Positions 10,898 through 24,208 of a stretch of 64,000 bases of DNA are shown here, piece by piece. Source of the stretch: Certhia americana (lineage: Eukaryota > Chordata > Aves > Passeriformes > Certhiidae); assembly GCA_018697195.1 (NCBI GenBank), contig CM031879.1, forward strand, positions 38,884,573 to 38,948,572, given 5' to 3'. Below the pieces are notes generated by a model. That model had not been told where the DNA came from and did no database searches. It was given only the letters and a program-made list of their open reading frames with translations. The translations under genes and the position numbers were made by a program. Numbering within the stretch: position 1 is the first letter of the stretch; each line of letters opens with the position of its first letter.

Positions 10898-13800
10898 ATG
10901 AAAACTTTGAAGATTTTTTTTTGTATTTTACTAATTTGCTAATGTTAAGCTTTCCCTCTTCTTTTTCACTTATTACTGCTCTCAATTGATCTTTTTTGTT
11001 GTTTTATTCTCCTTGTATTGTTATTCTCCTAGATATAATAATTCTTTAAAATCTTTTCTTGCTGTTTCATTTTTCTAACAGAGACACAATAGAATTAATA
11101 CCTATTGGGATATTTGAAATTATATTAAAAATTACAACATTACACAGTTCATTTACAAAAAAAAGAATTAAAAAATATAGACTAATGCTCTTTAATTTCC
11201 TTTATATTTTGTAGTACTTTCTTTCTTTTGTTTTATTTTTGGACCATAAATCTTGGATAGCTGCACAGTATGCACAATTCAAAGGAAATATGATTTTTGT
11301 CACAGCAGGACCTAAGCCTATGTAGGATTATGAACACATGTCTTAATAGTGAAATATTCAGTGGAAAAACTTATTTCGTGTGGCCTAATTTTCCGTATGT
11401 CCTGCCCAAAGCGGAATGACTTGGCAATCTGAACATAAGGTTTATTAGGACGTACAGAAATATCTTTTTTCTGTGTTGTTTTGCATATATTTAAGATCTG
11501 TTAAAAATCATAATGGGAAAAATTATGTAGCCATGTATTTTGCTGAAAAAAGTTTATCTGCTGTCATTATGTCAATGATATTTGTGATATGGACTCATAT
11601 ATACCAACAGAAAATAAATTTTATTAAATTAATTAATCTTGCTGCTCATGACAATGATGAAAGAATTTAAAAACACCCACAAACTTTTGTCTTCTAATCT
11701 TGTTAGTGGTAGACTCCAGTATAATAGCAGTCCTTGCAGTGCAGGTAATCTCTAGAGGAGCTTTCCACAGCTTCTTGCATAGACACATTATTTTCATTAA
11801 TGAAACCATTGATTTCTAGGTTATAAGTTCCATGTCCCTAGTTCTGCAAGAATTCACTCAAAATGTATGAGATTCAGACTACTTGTAAGACTGTCAGACA
11901 AGACAGCTCTTTGTAAGTAAGTAACATCACTTGCCTGAAAAACATATCAGATATTAACAAAATAAATAGCATAGACAGCCACCATTTGTGTTATGTGTAC
12001 TACCTGGAAGGATCTACTGAAGCAAAGGCAATAGCATGACAGTTGAGTGTTGTTTTGGGTGTTCACCAAAATGCCACTTTACATACCTCTTTATCTGTCA
12101 CTCACTCAATCTGTCATTTATACCAATTCATTATTCAAATCCCATCATTAAATTTAAACACTATTTAATTTATTATATATAAAATGAATCTTTATTATAG
12201 TTACATCAGGGATAAGAACAGTTAGATCAAATGAAGGGATCCACCATGTAAAACTTTCAGGGCACAATTTATCTGATGAGCTTTAGATGTCAATTTTCAG
12301 AGATGACCAGACAACTCAAAGTGCCTTTACCACTTCATTAACCATGGAGCCAGTCTTGAGTATTTGACCTTGAAGTATATAATTTATACCACAGAAAAGC
12401 ACTGGGATTTATCTAACTTTTTGTGGGTTTCTCACATGAATATTGAAATATCTGACATTATCATGTTTGATGTTTTTTAGTCTATGGAGATGTTGGGATG
12501 TCATTGTATTCACATGAATCTAGTGTGCAAAAAAATCTCATTCTAGATGCCTACATTTAATCAAATTTAGCCGTAAACAAAAATGTAGATATGTAAAGCT
12601 AGGTGAAATAAATCTCACCAGGGGCTCACATAATTTTCTAATCAATACAGAAAATTACATCAGGACATGGAATAGGCAGTGTCCTTATATCTGAAATATG
12701 TGTAAGAAATATTTCTTCATTTCAATGACCAGCAGTCATGCTATGGGAAGGAACAAATGCCCAGTTAACACAAAAATCCTGTCAAAACTTTTCAAATTAC
12801 CTAAGAATTTTATTTGGTCTTTAACTAATAAGCATTTAACTGTTTGAATTCACTAAAATTCTCTGCTAAAGATGTATTTATAGTTATTGTGTGATATGTT
12901 GCAAAGAGTAAAAATCTGAACAACAGGTTATCTTCCCCCTGATTAAAACAAAAGTGTTTTCTTAGGACTGTAATGAAAAGAAGGTGAGATCATTTGATAA
13001 AAACTTTTCAACTAGATTACACTGTGAAAAATATTTATATACTAATGTAGTAACTTTCAACAGTAGAAGCAGATATCACTTAAAGGAAGCTAGCACACAG
13101 AATTAACTAAGACTTTTGAAATGCACTTTATATCAGTGACGGTAATTACCAAGTCGAAAGAAATAGGAGATCATTTATGGGAAGATTTTTTCTTTCTTAT
13201 ACTGAAAACAGGGCTGACCCAAAAAAAACCCATGCAAACTATCTTAAAAACTGTTTAATTTTGAAGTGGCTGATAATTTTAATCAGAAAATATTATTTAT
13301 TCAAAGTCAGAATTTTTTTGTTGCTGTTTTGGTTCTGCTTGGAACATTTCTTTTTCAGTGAATGTTCATGGAAAATAAGGGATTTTTATTAACATAACCA
13401 GTGTCATATGTTTTCTAAATGACAAAATCACTTTTGTCTTTTAACCAAAGGGATATATAGTACTTAACTCTGACTGGCTTATCACAAGCATGAATAATCA
13501 AATCATTTATCTACTTGCTTGCACTCCTATTTTGTGTTTCCCATTGAAAATTCATTCTTTTTTATTGATTAGATCAGTAGAAGTGATTTTATTGCCAGAT
13601 GGTTAAAGCATTCACAGTAGGCATTTCGTGATCCACTGCAAATTTATTGTGGATAACTAGGACGAACCTAGTTACAAGACTGAAACTTATAGATGAGTAA
13701 TTAGAGTATTCATCTTCAAACTGAAACAAATTTCTGTATGACTTACAGTGTCGGTGACTGGCTAATGTCTGTTTTCATGTAAAGGTCATTCTTTTTTTTT

Positions 13801-16800
13801 AATGCCAGAAAGTTTTGTGAGGAAGGAAAACCACTTTCCAACCCACTTGGGTCACAGTTTTAGTGTTTTGATTTGAAATGAGTTCTACAGGAAACCACAG
13901 GAGAGTTAATTCAGCATGTAAGAGTGCTTGAATATGTTCGTCCTTATTATGTAAATTCCTAGAAAATGAAATACCATTACAATTTTACTGGTTTTATTTC
14001 ATTTTTTGAGACTTTCAGTATCATCACTTGGAAATACAGGGAGGATTTTCCCATGAGAAAGATCAGAAATTTCTCATAGGAATCCAAAACCCTTGCAGCA
14101 AAGATGATTTTTGCATTGAAATCAACTCATGGAAAATTTCATGGTTTTGCAAGTTTAGCACAGAAACATGAATATCTTACAGGAAAAGAAAATTCCAATT
14201 ACCCAAAGTAACTCTGAAACACATCCATTTGCACCTCACTTCATTTACATATTTCAACAGAAAAATTAACATTTACTACAAAGAGAACACACCTGTTGTC
14301 ACAGAAATATGGTAAAGAAACCACTAGCATTAACAACAACTATAATGACTGAAACTTTCATAATTTTTGGACTTGGATATGCAACATCACATTGTTTCTA
14401 TGCAACAATGGCCCAGCCCCAGACTTATGGACAGAAATGCAAAATCACTTTTTTCTGAGACAAAATTTTCCTGGTGGATAGGAATGAAACTAATATGCAC
14501 TACTGGTACCTTTGATACCCAGCCTGAAGGATACAAACCCAGTGCTAATGCCAGTGATCAAAATGTAAGTGTAGAGAAATGCAACCTTTCTTCATATGTA
14601 GCAAGCAGGTAAGCTTGTCTACTTTTTAAATTTACCATATTACCATATCTATGCCTTTATATTCCTAGACACACCTCCATAATCCTGTGAAAATAGTTAA
14701 GGTGCAATGCATGTCCTCTCCTGAATTTAAGAGCAGCAGTGTGCCTTTGTCTTTATACAGCTTGTGTAAAGTGCAGGGACAATCATTGTGTCTTTTCTTC
14801 TCCCCCTTTTCCTAGAGTGTAATATCCACAAAACAAAGAAATAAAACTTATTCTTTACCACAAAACTATTAAATATTTTGCCAGTATAATTATGATGGCA
14901 TTATAGTCAACCATATTGATTTCAAAGATTTGACAAACACAAGAAGTTATACTGGCTAAAGCATAAAATGTTGTGATAATTATATCTGTTTCATGGTTTT
15001 CCCAGGATAAGAGGTTGATAAAGACACATTTTCTCTCTTATGCTGGACAGGAGCTTCTAGATTGCTCTACATAACTCACAGTAAAGAAAGAGAGCTTCTT
15101 TTTGAATGAAAAAGATAATGCTTCAAAGCAGGCACTATTCCATTCAGTGAGTTAGATAGATTTTAGGCTCAATAATATAATACAATATGCATCTTAATGA
15201 GGCAGCTGTAGATTAAATAGGATATCTCCTTTGAAAGACACTCATGTACTATTGAAAATTACCTCTCTTCCATTGTGGAAGGAAGGAAACAAGAAAGGGA
15301 GGGAGAGACAATTGGAGGAAGAGAGGGAGAGTTTGTCACAAACACAATATTTTTATTTGCAATAAAGACACATATTTTTCATTTATCTCAGAAAAGCCAA
15401 AATGCTCCAAATTATTTTGAGGAAAAAAGGTTCTCTCCTTCTTTTGTTTTTCAAGGAAAAAAATCCCACAGAGGATATTTTTAGTTCATCTTAACCTTTA
15501 GAGATGCTCACACTTCCTTAGTGACCCCACTTAACCAGCTTTCTAACTCATGTCTCCTGCTGATACCTCCTGCAAAAAGCAGTTGGCGGGTTCATTTGCA
15601 GAGTAATAAATGCTGTCTCCCAGCCTGCAAGAAACTGATTGAAAGAGATTACCTCCCAACAGTGCTTGTTACCTATGATTGACATATCAATATGAGACAT
15701 ACTTTTATTTTCAACCCTGTCCACCCTCAATTTCAGACAGAAAAGCATTTTAAAGGCACTGAAAAATAACTAATATAAATTCTTTCTGGAAAGACTGATA
15801 TGTGTTTTCATGAGTTTCAATAATATAATTTCCCCTTCATTTATATCACTTTTTTTTTTTTTTTAAGAAGTCAGCCTGTAATGGAGAAGCATGTCCTATT
15901 ATTCCCAAACTTGCTCCATATTAAAGGTTATTTTAGCTGCTTTTTTTAAAAAAGCAAAGCTAGGGCTTATTGTTGGCAGTTTTCTTTCAATGCACCAAGT
16001 TCAGAATCCATCCAGGTACTGATCAGAAAACAAATACGTGAGATGGGATGATTACCTGAATTGACTTTAGTATTGCTTGACAGATGACACAGATAAGCCA
16101 AACAGAACAAAGTTACAGGCAGCTACTCAGTCCAAAGTCTGTGTAACATGATGACCATATTTCATTTTGGAAATTTACTTAAAAACTTCACTGACATAGC
16201 CTTACAATGAATGGTTATCTTTTAAATAGCTCAGCCTGTTTACTAGCTGGCAACTATGAAGTGTATTTTGGAAGTAAGATTTGTGATCTTGGTGACAGCT
16301 CTGTATTACATAAACTACCACCCCCACAGCCAGAAAGAAGTCTGCACTTTCAACTGAAATTTATTGACAATTTCAGCTTAAAGGCTAATGCTGAGAAGGC
16401 TCCACTTCTGTGACATATTTCTTCAAAATGTGGTCTTTGCTCATTACCAATTCCTGATCCTGAAAACCCATTAACTATCAGCACTATGGGGAAAAAAGTG
16501 CTTTGAGTGCCTTGTAAAATGTTACAGGTGTAGTCATGTGAATCAGAGTTAACATTTAAAACAGCCAGAATACATGTGCAGGAGGAGCTGGGGAATTCCC
16601 AATTCACTCATCTTACACTTATGTACAAATGGTAAGATCCAAACTTCTCACTCAGTTGCCACCTAATTCGAGACAAACTCCAGGTACTTCAGTTTTTTCC
16701 CTTCTATTTTGAAAGCCAGCCAGCCCAGAATGTTGTCACTTTCAAAAGAATTATTGGTTTTCACAAGACCTCTGAAGGAGAAGCTACTGGTATCACTGAT

Positions 16801-17590
16801 GCTTTGTTTTATCTAGTAGTACAGAACACAGCAAAGGTTTACCCCAGAATACAGAAGTGCAAGCTTCTGTTTCCCAGGAGGCTTCCCATGGCTCTCTGAT
16901 AGAGAGTGTGCAGGGCAGAAAACAGAGCAAAGAGTTTTGTGCTGGAATTATTCCTTTCTTAGAATAGCTAGAGATCTGGTAGATCTTTCCCTGGAACATT
17001 CACCTACTTCACTCTAAGACCTGGTTCCTGTTCAGGGAAATGTTTATGTGACTTTTTCCAACCCCTACCTAGTGGAAAATGCACAGTCTCTGAATCATGC
17101 CTGGAAAGCTCTCCAATAGCTGAAAGGTCAATCCCCAGCCACTCATATACGAACTTTTGCTGCTTTTTTGTCCCTTCTCTCTGGTCTAGTGCAGTACAGA
17201 TTTTTGACAAGTAGTAAAAGAGATTCAAAAAAAGGGGAAGTGGTCTCCTTTTATCTGCAGTCCAGTGGCCACATGACTCTCCCAGAGGGTACGAGTTTGA
17301 GTGCACTCTGGTAGAAAAGGCATTGAGCTCAAGTGCATCAGACAGTTAAAAGAGTATTCAATCTAGTAACCAAAAAAGCTGCATTAAAAAACCACCAGAA
17401 CTTCCCTTTGTAACTATGCTTAAGGAAAGGGATTAAATTAAAAAAAAAAAAAAAAAAAAAACAGAACATTTGCTTTGCTTCAGATGACCATCATGAGAAC
17501 TTGAATTTTGGTTATGGAATGGAAGAAGGTGGAGAGATTATCACAGCATTGTAACTACACATAGACTTCCGTACCCCATATGGGGGTCTA
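10898..17590. other. AT-rich stretch, nothing recognised
   Basis: There is no recognisable gene or transposon. Open frames (for example 13,177-13,392, 14,367-14,612 and 17,004-17,306) are short and carry no family motif. Simple-sequence features are a purine-rich patch at about 15,278-15,332, T15 at 15,850-15,864 and A22 at 17,440-17,461. The stretches near 15.5-15.75 kb and 16.8-17.3 kb are slightly GC-richer and look unique. Either could be a conserved non-coding element, but that cannot be judged from one genome. Confidence 0.55.
17440..17461. repeat. Poly(A) run, A22
   Basis: Uninterrupted run of 22 A, seen directly. It lies about 130 bp left of the solitary LTR and does not belong to it. 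Confidence 0.9.
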
Positions 17591-17593
17591 CCT

Positions 17594-18060
17594 CAGGTGG
17601 AGTTAACTTTGCCCCCAGCACTGTGTCATTCCCACCAAGGCTGTCTCTCCATTTCCCCTTTCCAAAGGCCAGCAGGCTGGAATTGGGCAAGAAGCTGGGA
17701 GGGGTCAGAGACAGGACAGAAACTGACCAAAGGGATATTCCATACCATATGGCATCTCCTCAGCAATAAATGCTAGGAGAATGAAGGAGGAGGGAGCATT
17801 ATTTATGACACTAATCTTCCAGACCAGCCACTTCATATACTGAAGCAGTACTTCCCAGGAAGTGGCTGGACATTGCCTGCAGATGGGAAGCAAAGAATAA
17901 ATCTTTTGTTTTCCTTTGCTTCTGTGTGTAGCCTTTGCTTTTCTGTTATTAAACTGCCTTTATCCTGACGCATGAGGGTTTTTGCCATCTTATTTCTTCC
18001 CCTCCTTCCCAGCTGAGTAGCATTGTGGACACCTGGCATCCAACCAAAATCAACCCACCA
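17594..18060 (+). mobile_element. Solitary LTR of an avian endogenous retrovirus
   Basis: A 467-bp solo LTR on the plus strand. The U3-type block CCAAAGGGATATTCCATACC, the AGCAATAAATGCTAGG promoter-like box, a CTTTTGTTTTCCTTTGCTTCTG block and an ATTAAACTG polyadenylation region at 17,948 occur in the order known from widespread avian ERVL-like LTRs. The ends are imperfect inverted repeats (GGTGGAGTTAA at the left, the complement of GGTGGGTTGATT at the right). The flanks TACCT (17,589-17,593) and TACCC (18,061-18,065) look like a 5-bp target duplication with one mismatch. No internal retroviral genes remain, so this is the product of LTR-LTR recombination. The first two bases are CA rather than TG, presumably through decay. 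Confidence 0.8.
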
Positions 18061-18065
18061 TACCC

Positions 18066-21000
18066 TTCCCCCTAAAACAAACAAACAAATAAACAAAAGT
18101 ACCACAAAAAAAGGAGAGATGAAGTGTGTGAGAAATTAATATTAGCTGCTAATCTTTTTCTTTAGAGTAAAATATTGCAGAAAAAACCCAAAACAGATCA
18201 TTACTCAGACTGTAGGAAAATATGAGTTAAGGAAACATTTTAATCGGTAAGAGACTATTTCATCAGTAGGCCAGAGAAAATCAAGTAGATGTTGACCCAG
18301 CTGCTACTGAAGCCTGGAAGCTTTTTGAATATTTCCTGCAATTACACAAATCTCATCTGAGGAACTACAGATTTGAAAGTAAGAGCTAAATCCTCTAAAG
18401 AATATTTCCCCAGAGGCATTTATTTCTAAAGGAAATTATTCCTTCAGATGTTTGAGTTAGTTTACTCCAGAGAATTTTGGGATTTTTTTCACAAACAAAA
18501 GGTTGGAGAATAAAAAATGTTGCTAACCACAGGTAGCAGTTACTATTATTCCATAATCTTTCCACTTTTTCAGTACATTTATTTCCATGATGCTTCAATT
18601 TGATAAATTGTATTCCATTTCTTAAGAAGTAGCAAAAATTTCACAAAACCCAGCTACACAGGGACTGAAATTGTTCAGATACAGATGAAAAAAATCTCCT
18701 TGCAAAAATAATTAAAGCTGGTCTGCACACAGCTGCGTGTGAGTGATTCTGTTTAGGTTTGTCTCTAGGGGAAAATAGGTCTCACAGGTTTGTTACTCCT
18801 CATTTAGATACTGTGTTCCACATCTGTAGCTCTTCTATATTTTGGTATATGATTTATGTATATTCAGCAATACTTTTCCTTAAGTAATTTAAAACATAAC
18901 CCTAGAATCATACTTGCCAAAAAACCTGTTATGGTATAAGGAAGACTGGAACACATTTTCTGAAAAATCAGTTAATGAAGAGAGAATGGGGATGTCTGTG
19001 TGCAGATGCATCAGAAGGAATAGGATAGGGCTCAGGGCTTATTAACAGGAACAGGGTTCTCTGACGGCCTCTGCTAATGGCTACCAGATCAGCCATTCAC
19101 TAGCTATCACCAGGATCCCAGCAGGAGAAGGCATATCTGTAACTTGCATGTAGTCCCCATCCTAGGAGAAAGCTTGGAGGCATAAGGAGAATTTGACAGC
19201 TTATGTCCCTTTTCCACCATGTCATCACAATGGAACCTGGAATTCATGCCTGGATTAAGCTCCAGGTACCTGGCTGCTGGGCAGGCTTTGCACATCCTGG
19301 TGATTCTGAGTATGAGACAAGGAGAGAATGAGGGTAACAGAGGGAAAACTGGTTTGTTTCAGATTTTATTTTAAATAAATCACCTCATGCTTCTAATAAC
19401 ATCTGACAGGGCTATTTCCCACAAGGCTGGTGCATAGTGGCAGTAGTATTTCCTAAAAGCACTGTGGCACATAATTGTGCTAAGGCATTATAAGTCACAA
19501 ACACAAGGAGACTTCAAAAAACTTTTGGCTGTACAGAGCACTTGACATCATTTTCTCAGCTGTGTGGGAGAAAATCCAGCTCTGCAGAACTGCATGCAGA
19601 CTTCTTCCAGTAAAGAAAGAAAAATGTTTCTTCCTGATAAACTGAAAAGAAAAGGGCTGTGAAATATGCAAATGGGAAAAATGTATTGGGAAAATAGAAA
19701 TACTAAAGTAGAAGAATTATAATAACAGTTGGAGTATAGATAATTTTTTGTTCATACACTTTCTACCAACATTGTGCACAATTTTTTAATATAATTTATG
19801 AATTAAAAAAACCCCAAACCCCAACAAATTTGCAAATAAGAATTTCAAGAGGGAGAGGTTATGTGACAGAGAAAATGATGCCTGTTAGAGAACCAGTGTC
19901 AGAGAGAGCTAGAGCTTATTCCTCTAGTTTCAAATCTTAACTCAACCCACACAAATTTTGCCTATTCCTAAACAAAAGAGATTCCGTAAAAGCATAAGGA
20001 TTTCTTTCCCCAGGCTCCTCCCTTACTTTTCCTGAAGACATTTATACTAAAGATATTCCAAGTGTTATTATTTCAGGAAGTGATGGCTCCAGTGTTTGGA
20101 GTTTTCCAAACCTAGCTGGCCAAATAAACAATATATTATTGAGAAATGCTCATCATCTTTAGTGAAAATGCTTCTTTGCAGTCTTTGAAGCATTTTTATT
20201 AAATTGATTAAGATACACTAATGTCAGATTTGTCACACTGTAACAGGATTTCTTTTTTTTTTTGCACAAAGCAAAATCCTTTCATAGAAAAAAATTCAAG
20301 AATATATATTCATTCAATGTCTGAAACAAAATCAATATGTTGTTCAGTCTTTTTTATTTTTGAGTTTCCATGAATAAAAAATACTTTGGAAAAACTATTA
20401 CGCTGCTACTAGGGTTTGACCTGGGTTTTTTTGAGGCTCCAGCCACATTGCCAGTAGAGCATTAAATCTCAAATAATCTTTCCAATGTTAACATATAATA
20501 TTTTCATTTTTAAAAATATTATTAAGGACTTGAAACACTGTAATTTTTAAAAAAACACTTAGCATACATACTAGGGGCTAAAAAAGAAAAATCAGGATAT
20601 ACTCAGGAGTCAGGTTTCTTCCTGGCCATGTGGAACGCTTAATCCATACAAATGCTTCTCTCTCATGAGGTAGTAAACAGGGAAAGGAAGAACTCTCATA
20701 TGATAGAATGGATTTTAAGTTCCTTCCACCATTTTATTTCCCAGTGAACATTTCCTTCAGTATAATTAAGTCTATAACATATTATAAAGGTATCTGACAA
20801 AGACTTGCTAAATATCTTAGTTTCTAAAAAATATTAGTCCAGCACAGCCCAACAAAATGGGAACCAGTTCTTGTGAATAGAGAAGGAATATGATTTAAAC
20901 ATCTAAGAGCATCTTTGGGCTGTTCTTGAGATTAACAAGACTGGGGACAGAACCACCCTTATCTAATGAATACATACATGTCCTAACACCGTGAAAGTTA

Positions 21001-22222
21001 ATAATCTTAAGGAAGATTCAGGAATCCTTAAATAACTTACTCATTGAAGACGGTAAGATCAAAATTAAATTCTTGTCATAGCTAGACACACAAATATTGC
21101 TGGACTGTTTTTGTTGGTAGGTTGGGTTTTTATTGTTATTATTTCTTTTTTTTTCTTCTTTTTTCCTGTTTATTAAAATTCTAAATTTCTCCCAGGAATA
21201 GTTATTATCACTTTTATAGTACTTGAATTAACTTCTGGAGCTTAATAAAATTTAATATTTTAGGTGTAATTTAAAGCAACTTAATGAACACATCTAAAAC
21301 GTCCGAGAATTTTTGAGAATATTTGAACTAGTCTTGTCACATGTGTTTCTGTAATGAGAATAATCTTGAGCCCTCATTTGGGCATCAGAAAAAAGAGATT
21401 ATTTGAAAAGCTTTCTCTAGAAATGCTATTTGTTATCTAATAAACAGGGAAAATAAATGAATAATAGAAAGAAAAACTCATGCAACCATTGAAAAGGCAT
21501 GAAGATGGTTATTCTTCTGATCATTGAAACCAAAACCAAACGTTCATAGCAGTGTAAAGAATGGAAAATAAATATTTTTCATTATGTTTTCTGTAGCTGA
21601 AAGAAAAGCTTATTCAATCAAGGGCATGACATTTAAGATTGAAAAGAAAATCTGCCAATATATATTTTGTTCAGACTACTGAAATTTCAGAATATTTTTA
21701 GTAATTATGGAGCCTCATGTCTGCACTAACTCTGAAAGGATGCCTGCAATAATTAAACCTTTCATGTTGTGGGATTTCTTTAATCAGGACTATGAGACAG
21801 ACATAGATGCATGGGTATATAAAATGCAGAATGGACAAAAGAGGTCATAGTGAGATAGGTGTCACAGATTTATATTATTACATCAGGGAATGGAGAAGAG
21901 AGGTCAATTTTGTGTGACTTGGATCCTTCAAAAATTTTTAGTTTTAATTTAATTATTAAAATGAAGTCTTCTGTATCAGGCAATTCATTATTTCCCCCGT
22001 CATTTTCCAGCACATTTTCTTCTTACAGCCCTCCAATGACGTAGTTGAATGATTGTGGAAACCTATTCTTTCTATAATAGTTTGAGATCTGAGAAAGGGG
22101 ATAAATATTTGCTTTTAGTTGATTAAACAACTATCTGTATAAGTCACTGATTTGGCAAACACAAAATTACACAAAAAACATGTAACTTCAGGAATTTCCT
22201 TCCTGGTTCTTAAACGGGGCAA
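18066..22222. other. AT-rich stretch, nothing recognised
   Basis: It begins with a short (ACAA)n-like tract at 18,075-18,098. Nothing else is recognisable: frames are short and no transposon ends are seen. The patch at about 19.0-19.3 kb is GC-richer and appears unique. Confidence 0.55.
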
Positions 22223-22290
22223 CATAGAGTCATAGTCATTAAGACTGAAAAAGACCTCCAAGGTCATTAAGTCAAATATGAAGTCCTCTT
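22223..22290 (-). mobile_element. Short antisense CR1 tail
   Basis: The sequence AGAGTCATAGTCATTAAG, followed by AAAAAGACCTCCAAGGTCATTAAGTC on the plus strand, is the complement of a CR1 3' end. Only about 65 bp remain. It lies just left of the long sense CR1, so two CR1 insertions in opposite orientation flank a short AT repeat. Confidence 0.75.
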
Positions 22291-22338
22291 CACAAATATT
22301 ACTACCCTTTAATTATATATTTAGTATATATTTAGGAT

Positions 22339-22363
22339 TTATATATGAGATATAGATATAGAT
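22339..22363. repeat. GATATA-type repeat at the CR1 5' edge
   Basis: A short tract reading GAGATATAGATATAGAT ends directly against the 5' end of the CR1. The same hexamer fills about 160 bp directly beyond the CR1 3' end (23,724-23,886). Confidence 0.75.
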
Positions 22364-22433
22364 TCACAGAAAGGGTGGGAAGGAGGATCCCAGCAATTAT
22401 AGACCAGTCAGCCTGACCTCAGTACCTGATAAG

Positions 22434-23015
22434 GTGATGGAACAGTTTATACTGAGTGTCATCACACAGCACTTACAGGATGGCCAGGGGATCAGAACCA
22501 GCCATCACGGGTTTAGGAGGGGTAGGTCATGTTTCACCAACCTGATCTCCTTTTATGACCAGGTGACCCACCTAGTGGATGCAGGAAAGGCTGTGGATGT
22601 TGTGTACCTGGACTTCAGCAAGGCCTTTGACACTGTCTCCCACAGCACACTCCTGGAAAAGCTGGCAGCCCATGGCTTGGACAGGAGCACTCTGTGCTGG
22701 GTTAGGAACTGTCTGGATGTCCAAGCCCGGAGAGTGATGGTGAGCAGTGCTGCATCCAGCTGGGGGCCAGGCACCAGTGGTGTCCCTCAGGGGTCTTTGC
22801 TGGGGCTGTTCAATGCTTTTATTGATGACATGGATGAGGGTATTGAGTCTTTCATTAGTAAATTTGCAGATGACACACAGCTGGGAGCCTGTGTCAATCT
22901 GTTGGAAGGTAGAAGGGCCCACAGAGAGACCTGGATCAGTTGGATGGATGGGCAGAATCCAATAGGAAGAAGTTTAATAAGCCCAAGTGCAGGCCCTGCA
23001 TTTTGTCTACAATAA
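22434..23015 (+). pseudogene. CR1 reverse transcriptase, 193-codon open fragment
   Basis: An open frame of 193 codons from the reverse-transcriptase domain of CR1 ORF2. Catalytic landmarks are present: motif A as YLDFSKAFD at residues 58-66 (Asp60), motif B as GVPQGS at 116-121 and motif C as FADD at 144-147 (Asp146 and Asp147). The [18 protein letters not shown] stretch before motif A is also family-typical. Homology is lost after LLEGR near residue 160 through a frameshift, and the remaining ~33 residues are out of frame. The ATG shown is an internal methionine, not a true start, because the 5' part of ORF2 is missing. The protein could not be a complete or active enzyme. Confidence 0.9.
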
Positions 23016-23661
23016 CCCCTGCAATGTTACAGGCTGGGGACGGTGTGGCTGCACAGTGCCCAGGCAGAAAGGGACCTGTGGGTGCTGGTGACAGCCAACT
23101 GAACATGAGCCAGGAGAGTGCCCTGGTGACCAAGGAGACAAAGGGCATCCTGGCCTGGATCAGGAATAGCGTGGCCAGCAGGAGCAGGGAGGTCATTCTA
23201 CCCCTGTACTGGGCACTGGTGAGGCCACACCTTGAGTGCTGTGTCCAGTTCTGGCCCCTCAGATTGGGAAGGATGTTGAGATGCTGAAGTGCGTCCAGAG
23301 GAGGCAACAAGGCTGGTGAGGGGCTGGGAACACAAACCCTGTGAGGAATGTCTGAGGGAGCTGGGGGGTGTTTAGCCTGGAGAAAAGGACACTCAGGGGT
23401 GACCTTATCACCCTTTACAGCTCCCTGAAAGTTGGGTGAAGTCAGGTGGGGGTTGGTCTCTTTCTCCAGGCAGCAACTGACAGAACCAGAGGACACAGTC
23501 TCAAGCTGCACCAAGGGAAACAGAAGTTGGATATTAGGAAAAAACTTTTCACAGAAAGAGTGATCAAGTACTGGAATGGTCTTCCCAGGGAGGTGGTGGA
23601 GTCACCATCCCTGGATGTGTTTAAAAAAAGACTGGATGTAGCATTCAGTGCTATGGTCTAG
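22940..23661 (+). pseudogene. CR1 ORF2 C-terminal region, frameshifted
   Basis: This continues the same CR1 ORF2 in two other frames. The first part (22,940-23,287) holds the family block GILAWIRNSVASRSREV and the following LYWALVRPHLE stretch. The second (23,446-23,661) holds LFTERVIKYWNGLPREVV, followed by SPSLDVFKKRLD, ending in the usual CR1 C-terminus shortly before the 3' untranslated tail. At least two frameshifts separate these parts from each other and from the polymerase core. Confidence 0.9.
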
Positions 23662-23723
23662 TTGAGATGTTAGGGACTCGATTTTGGAAATCTCTTCCAT
23701 CCTAGACATTCTGTGAATTCTGT

Positions 23724-23886
23724 GATAGAGATAGAGATAGAGAAAGATAGATAGAGATGATATAGAGATAGATAATAGAGATGTATAGATAGATATAGAT
23801 ATAGATATAGATATAGATATAGATATAGATATAGATATAGATATAGATATAGATATAGATATAGATATAGATATAGATAGATATTT
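23724..23886. repeat. (ATAGAT)n microsatellite behind the CR1 tail
   Basis: It starts as irregular AGATAG/AGATAT units and becomes a regular GATATA hexamer repeat. It begins at the last base of the CR1 tail, so it probably either grew from the CR1 terminal repeat or is the pre-existing target sequence into which the CR1 inserted. Confidence 0.95.
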
Positions 23887-23994
23887 GTATTTGTATTGCT
23901 TTACCTGGTGAAGTTTTGGGGCATGAGGAGGGTGTTTTTCATTATTTTGTTTTTAATATTTAAAATGCTTGGTATGAAGCTCATAATTCTGCAT

Positions 23995-24208
<214 letters not shown>

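Larger units (their letters stand above)
22364..23722 (+). mobile_element. CR1 LINE, 1.36 kb, sense
   Basis: The best-preserved CR1 copy in the window. It begins within ORF2 (AGGGTGGGAAGGAGGATCCC, a few codons before the reverse-transcriptase fingers) and keeps the reverse-transcriptase core, the C-terminal domain and the 3' tail. The end carries ATTCTGTGAATTCTGTGAT, the octamer-like 3' signature that the CR1 enzyme recognises. The coding sequence is spread over all three plus frames by indels (reverse transcriptase to about 22,910, then 22,940-23,287, then 23,446-23,661), so it is inactive. The 5' end is truncated as usual. It sits between two blocks of the same GATATA hexamer repeat. Confidence 0.95.

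Noticed and set aside
20701..20745. ATAGAATGG-like string resembling a CR1 end
   Set aside because: The match is too short and the usual AAGAC/GTCCAACC blocks do not follow.
22553..23514. Minus-strand frames of 73-192 codons
   Set aside because: They are antisense shadows of the sense CR1 coding sequence.
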